Shown: positions 60,037-64,000 of the stretch, in pieces
Layout of the letters: each line of letters opens with the position of its first letter
Numbering within the stretch: position 1 is the first letter of the stretch
Source: Oceaniferula flava
GTDB lineage: Bacteria > Verrucomicrobiota > Verrucomicrobiia > Verrucomicrobiales > Akkermansiaceae
Assembly (NCBI RefSeq): GCF_016811075.1
Contig: NZ_JAFBGL010000013.1
Coordinates: 16,810 to 80,809, forward strand
Reading direction: 5' to 3'
DNA: 64,000 nucleotides
Made by a program: the position numbers and the translations under genes
Notes under the pieces: generated by a model
What the model saw: the letters and a program-made list of their open reading frames with translations, nothing else
Told to the model about the DNA's origin: nothing
Database searches by the model: none

Positions 60037-60498
60037 TTAGAGCTTTTCAACGGCGCTCAGGATACCGGGGATGGCGAGTTCAATGACCTCGGCAACCTCT
60101 TCGTAGGCATCGCTATTCATGCCGAATGGATCCGGCACATCGACACCTTGCAGCCCCTCTTCCGGATCGATAAAATCAGTGAGTAGATTCACCTGTTGGG
60201 CAAATTCCGGAGCACTGCGCTTCACCATATCAGCGTGTGAGCTGCTCAGAGCGATGACCAGATCGGTCTGCTCCAAGATCGTGGCATCGAGCTGACGGCT
60301 TTTGAAGCGATCGAGCGCAGCGCCTTTCTTCTTAAGGATCACGGCCGTTTCGCGGCTGGCACTCTGGCCGGGCATGGCGGCCACTCCGGCGGAGCTGACA
60401 TGCACGTCGGAACCCTTCGGCAGGGCCGCCTTCAGCAAGCCTTCAGCCATCGGGCTGCGGCAGGTATTTCCAGTGCAAACAAAGAGAACAGATTTCAT
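60037..60498 (-). CDS. Low-molecular-weight protein-tyrosine phosphatase
   Basis: 153 aa. The CX5R phosphate loop VCTGNTCRS lies at residues 7-15 with the nucleophile Cys8, and the acid loop DPFGMNSDAYEEV contains the general-acid Asp. Family members dephosphorylate tyrosine kinases of polysaccharide export or act as arsenate reductases. Forms a two-gene operon with the NahK-like kinase downstream. Confidence 0.88.
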   Translation of the reverse strand: MKSVLFVCTGNTCRSPMAEGLLKAALPKGSDVHVSSAGVAAMPGQSASRETAVILKKKGAALDRFKSRQLDATILEQTDLVIALSSSHADMVKRSAPEFAQQVNLLTDFIDPEEGLQGVDVPDPFGMNSDAYEEVAEVIELAIPGILSAVEKL

Positions 60499-60559
60499 GT
60501 CAATAAAGCGGGTGTGGTTGTCCGTGCATCATGGGATGACCACGGGGTGGTAATTAATC

Positions 60560-60604
60560 AAAAGAAAACGGCAGGGCCTGCACCAAATTGGCAAGCCCCG
60601 CCGT
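60560..60604 (-). terminator. Rho-independent terminator of the large lipoprotein gene
   Basis: On the minus strand ACGGCGGGGCTTGC pairs with GCAGGCCCTGCCGT (one mismatch each way) around a short loop, followed by TTTCTTTT. About 26 bases after the stop at 60630. Confidence 0.8.
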
Positions 60605-60629
60605 AAAAGACAATATTAGTTTAACAAGT

Positions 60630-62870
60630 TTACTTCGCCTGTAAGTGGGCAGAAATCCGTGTGCGACCACCCTCGCTGCGGGTGTGCACACTCAACTTCT
60701 CAAGAGTGCCCAGCGCCTTGATCGCTTTTTCGATCTTGGGTTTGTTTTCCACGAAGTCTTCGCGAGCACTTTCGTTCGGGAATGCGGTCTCCGCATTGTC
60801 GGACACCAGTGTCAGCCAGTCATTGGCATACTTGTTCAGCACTTTGAAATCAACGTGCAACCATGCGCCATTGCGCTCGGTGCCACCACCGGCTTTGAAG
60901 CGTTCCGCCAGGCCTTCGGAGAAGGTCTTGGAAGTGGAGGCAAAGAACAGCTCGTCACTTACCGAAACAGATGCCACAAAGTCATCGTTCTGGAATGGGA
61001 TCGGAATGAACCAGGTTTTCAGATCGTTCTTCTCACTGCTCATCGGCACCTGCATCGGGATCTCATTACCGGACATCTCACTGATGGTCTTCAGGATGTT
61101 TTCGGCGGATGTGTTGAGTCGCGACCAGGAAGCCTGAAGCTTGGAGCGATCGGCCACTTGACTCACGTAAGCCAGACGCGGGGTCTTCCCGTTGTCGAGG
61201 ATGGCTTTGGGGACATCGGGAACTTTGGGGAAGGTGCCGTTGACATCCATCACCAGAGCGGACTCGGCGCCGAGACCATTGGCGAGATCACCACGGAGGG
61301 CTTTCCAAAGCTCCAAAGCATCGCTGCGGAATTTGCTATCAAACATGTCCACGCCCTGCTTGAAATCGCGGAAGTCACCATCGTCGATATCGAGAGCCGC
61401 AATGCGCTTGGTCACCAAGTAACTGGTCTCACCGAGGGTATCGATGTATTCCATCACCTTCTGGTTGTAGTCCTCGTTGTCAGTCCAGTTCGCGAACATC
61501 ACCGTATTCTCGCCGGTTTCCAGCGGAGCCAGACTGTGCGTTTCCCCAAGGTCCAGCGCCGGAGCACCCGGACCGCCGAAGGATTCCATCTTCACGCCAT
61601 CTTCGATGAAGGCCACGTAGCCGGCATCGGTGGCGGTGAACAGCGCCGCGAGCTTCTCACCTTGATCGGCAAGGCTTTCCAGCAGTGCTTCCACGTCGCG
61701 GGTATCACCCAGTGACGAGGCCTCGCTGAGCCCTTGACCGGCGCCTTTGGCCAGCGAGCTGAGCAAACGGTAACCGATCCCCGACAGGCTGCTGCCTTGA
61801 TCGATCAATTTCGAATCGCTGTAGCCGGCAATCAGAATGTCCTTATCGAGAAAACCGTCCAAGAACGCCATCTTCTCGTTGGCGCAGACCGAGTCTTCAG
61901 CTTGGTCCACCAGCACCAGATCGTCTTCGGACTGACCGACGAAAATCATGACGTAGTCACCAATGACGCCGGAAACGACGACTAGGTCCTTCTTGGTGAG
62001 AGCGGCTTTGAAAGCGGTGATGTCTGTGGCATCGATCATCTGCTCGATTTGAGCCATTCCATCTTCCTCGGCTTCGAGCAGCTGGACGAGCTTGGCGCCG
62101 GAAACTTTGTAACCGGAGAACTCCGCGTCGCCACGTTTAATAGTGATGGCCTCGGAAGCCCCTTCGACCATACCCAGCATGCTGATGCCGTCCTGCATTT
62201 CACCGGCAGCGATATCACGGGAATCCGCATCAGAAATTTTGTATCCTTGGTAGACCACAGGGATCTCAGCTTCATCGAACATGGCGATGAGCTCTTTGGG
62301 GGCGCCTTTCAGCGGACCATCGAGAAAGACCTTGGGGGACTCCGGATTGAAATCTCCGTTTTCGCGCACCATGGCATCGGCGGCGAAGATACCGGTGCGA
62401 GCACCGTAGAAGAAAGCGCGTTCCAAGAACTGCATCCCCACCTTGAAGGTTTCCGGGGTGCCCTTGCCGTAAGCCATGAAGTATTCCTCACTGTAGGCGG
62501 CTAACTGACTGGCCATCTGCTCGTTTTCGGCGAGGTCTTCGAGCGAGACTCCCTCGTCGGCCATGCGCTCGAGAATGAACTCACCGATGGGCGTTTTCAG
62601 AAGTTCTTCAAATGCCTTGCGGCCGTTGTAAACACCCTCGTAGGAAACGAGGTCCTTGGGAAGATTCTTGGCGAAGCCCATAACGGCCGCACGCTCGGCA
62701 GCGGTGGCGGATGCTTGGATGGGCTGGCCTGCTGGTGTGGGGGTATCTGTCTGGCTAGCGGGAGCGCCGCTATCGCTGGAAGAAGAGGAGGAGGTTGTTG
62801 TTTTGTCCTTACACGCGGTAAACGCGACTGCGCCTGCAGCCAAAGGAATCAATATATATTTGCGCTTCAT
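60630..62870 (-). CDS. Large lipoprotein of unknown function
   Basis: 746 aa from the ATG at 62870. Lipobox FTAC puts the lipidated Cys near residue 20, then a Ser/Thr-rich linker. The body is acidic and alpha/beta without catalytic motifs that I can name; several segments (for example about 560-720, TAENILKTISEMSGNEIPMQV, DEFFASTSKTFSEGLAERF) look alpha-helical with strand pairs. A protein of this size and lipid anchor is likely outer-membrane or periplasmic. Divergent from mutM. Confidence 0.7.
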   Translation of the reverse strand: MKRKYILIPLAAGAVAFTACKDKTTTSSSSSSDSGAPASQTDTPTPAGQPIQASATAAERAAVMGFAKNLPKDLVSYEGVYNGRKAFEELLKTPIGEFILERMADEGVSLEDLAENEQMASQLAAYSEEYFMAYGKGTPETFKVGMQFLERAFFYGARTGIFAADAMVRENGDFNPESPKVFLDGPLKGAPKELIAMFDEAEIPVVYQGYKISDADSRDIAAGEMQDGISMLGMVEGASEAITIKRGDAEFSGYKVSGAKLVQLLEAEEDGMAQIEQMIDATDITAFKAALTKKDLVVVSGVIGDYVMIFVGQSEDDLVLVDQAEDSVCANEKMAFLDGFLDKDILIAGYSDSKLIDQGSSLSGIGYRLLSSLAKGAGQGLSEASSLGDTRDVEALLESLADQGEKLAALFTATDAGYVAFIEDGVKMESFGGPGAPALDLGETHSLAPLETGENTVMFANWTDNEDYNQKVMEYIDTLGETSYLVTKRIAALDIDDGDFRDFKQGVDMFDSKFRSDALELWKALRGDLANGLGAESALVMDVNGTFPKVPDVPKAILDNGKTPRLAYVSQVADRSKLQASWSRLNTSAENILKTISEMSGNEIPMQVPMSSEKNDLKTWFIPIPFQNDDFVASVSVSDELFFASTSKTFSEGLAERFKAGGGTERNGAWLHVDFKVLNKYANDWLTLVSDNAETAFPNESAREDFVENKPKIEKAIKALGTLEKLSVHTRSEGGRTRISAHLQAK

Positions 62871-62994
62871 ACGCCCAAGATCTACGGGCATGGTGGCTTT
62901 ATTACAATTACAAAGCTGATGATTTTTTATCATCGAATGTATCAGAAGGCTTGATTCAACGAGCCGGATCCCCCTCTCCTAACATCACAACACC

Positions 62995-63822
62995 ATGCCT
63001 GAATTACCCGAAGTCGAAACTACCTGCCGCGGCATCGAACCTTATCTGCTCGATTGCACCATCGACAGCCTTGAGCTGCGCGAACGCCGCATGCGCTGGC
63101 CAGTGGAAGACAGCGTGCTCGCCCTCGAAGGACAGAAAATCACCGCCGTGCGCCGGAGAGCGAAGTATGTTCTGGTGGAATCCGAGCGGGGCACACTGAT
63201 CCTGCACCTTGGGATGTCGGGCAGTCTGCGCATTTGTCCCAAAGAGACAGAACTGCGCAAACACGACCACTTCATTGCCCGACTCAGTGGCGGCAATGGC
63301 ATGGAAATGCGGCTTCACGACCCTCGCCGCTTCGGCGCCGTGCTCTGGCACGCGGCGGAAGATGGCGATATCCACAGTCACCCCCTGTTCAACCGCCTGG
63401 GGCCAGAGCCGCTGGAGGGAGACTTCACTCCTGCCGTGCTGATCGATGCCGCCCGTGGCCGTCAAACCAGCATCAAGCAAGTGATCATGAACAACCATGT
63501 GGTGGTCGGAGTAGGCAACATCTACGCCTGTGAAGCCTTGTTCCGCAGTGGCATTCGGCCGACCAAAAAAGCGGGTCGTGTCAGCCAGGCGAAACTGACC
63601 ACCTTGGTGGGGCATATCCGCGATGTCTTGGCGGAAGCCATCCAACAAGGCGGCACCACCCTGCGTGACTTCGTCAACGAAGAGGGAAAACCCGGCTATT
63701 TCAAACAGCAGCTCAACGTTTACGGTCGTGAAGGCGAGCCCTGCCACCAGTGCCAGAGCCCGATCAAACGTGTGGTCATCTCCAATCGTTCCACCTTCTA
63801 CTGCCCGAAGTGCCAGAGTTAG
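62995..63822 (+). CDS. mutM: Formamidopyrimidine-DNA glycosylase
   Basis: 275 aa. Starts MPELPEVET with the catalytic N-terminal Pro and Glu2-3 (Fpg requires the Met to be removed), H2TH region TSIKQVIMNNHVVVGVGNIYACEALF, and the C-terminal zinc finger CHQCQSPIKR...TFYCPKCQS. Removes 8-oxoguanine and formamidopyrimidines from DNA. Canonical length. Divergent from the large lipoprotein gene with 124 bp between. Confidence 0.96.
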   Translation: MPELPEVETTCRGIEPYLLDCTIDSLELRERRMRWPVEDSVLALEGQKITAVRRRAKYVLVESERGTLILHLGMSGSLRICPKETELRKHDHFIARLSGGNGMEMRLHDPRRFGAVLWHAAEDGDIHSHPLFNRLGPEPLEGDFTPAVLIDAARGRQTSIKQVIMNNHVVVGVGNIYACEALFRSGIRPTKKAGRVSQAKLTTLVGHIRDVLAEAIQQGGTTLRDFVNEEGKPGYFKQQLNVYGREGEPCHQCQSPIKRVVISNRSTFYCPKCQS

Positions 63823-64000
63823 AGGTCGCCCGAAGCTGGAAGAGATCGGCTAATTGCTAAGGTCGCTGGGCCTGCTAGCCTTCTTTCCGATGCGCAGGAA
63901 TGCCCGGTATGAACTGGCACATGGGTTACTAACAAACCGACCACATAGGTTACACTTCTTGTTTAGCTTCTTCCTTCATTATTGCAAGTCTTGCTCTCCC
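63823..64000. other. 178-bp tail of the window with no recognised feature
   Basis: No supported ORF, tRNA or strong hairpin is visible after the mutM stop up to the window end. Confidence 0.5.

Overview
The window looks like a piece of a Verrucomicrobia chromosome, probably from the marine/aquatic Verrucomicrobiales group. Evidence: five intact PEP-CTERM proteins with VPEPSS...RRKR tails, a heme-c DUF1592/DUF1552 pair, an RsmA protein carrying a Nudix domain, many leader regions without a clear Shine-Dalgarno sequence, and a mix of ATG, GTG and TTG starts. Genus was not determined.

Layout. 1-1112: ExbB/ExbD pair (minus strand, ExbD cut by the window edge) with a terminator hairpin between the two genes. 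1333: tRNA-Arg(CCG). 1518-7913: housekeeping genes (rsmA-Nudix fusion, bcp, pgsA, der), a protease-like lipoprotein and a zinc alcohol dehydrogenase. 7914-11831: accessory stretch with a PEP-CTERM gene remnant, an HNH protein whose C-terminal half resembles a trypsin-fold protease without the catalytic His, a decayed group II intron inserted antisense into the 3' end of that gene, and a small unknown gene. 12093-20646: sugar/polyol uptake locus (OprB porin, mannitol-type dehydrogenase, RbsCAB-like ABC transporter, fructokinase-like kinase) with a divergent GntR/LacI hybrid regulator. The likely route is import of a hexitol, oxidation to a ketose, then phosphorylation. 20730-23573: HIT protein, orphan OppD-like ATPase, MetY. 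24022-27936: tandem array of four PEP-CTERM genes, three sharing a 3' RNA module.

28069-32581: unknown membrane and repeat proteins, then the DUF4130/radical-SAM pair of a putative DNA repair system. 32714-39343: CIA30 and fasciclin proteins, a MerR-B12 regulator with the Wx9EH signature of CarH-type photoreceptors, a tight run of a TetR-like protein, an ABC1 kinase and two SDR enzymes: a candidate light-responsive cluster. 39340-44594: membrane protein, sialate O-acetylesterase, recF, yqeY, ispD. 44836: lone PEP-CTERM gene. 45621-49094: tonB-exbB-exbD-def-apaG on the minus strand. 49189-54486: pseudouridine synthase, small protein, then nusA-infB-rbfA on the minus strand with a leader carrying terminator-like hairpins. 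54890: tRNA-Lys(TTT). 55218-58870: DUF1592 and TAT-exported DUF1552 proteins. 58883-63822: NahK-like kinase, low-molecular-weight phosphatase, a large lipoprotein of unknown function, mutM.

No CRISPR array, rRNA, integrase or prophage was seen. The most unusual items are the HNH/pseudo-protease fusion with its antisense intron, the PEP-CTERM 3' modules, the Nudix-fused RsmA and the nusA leader.
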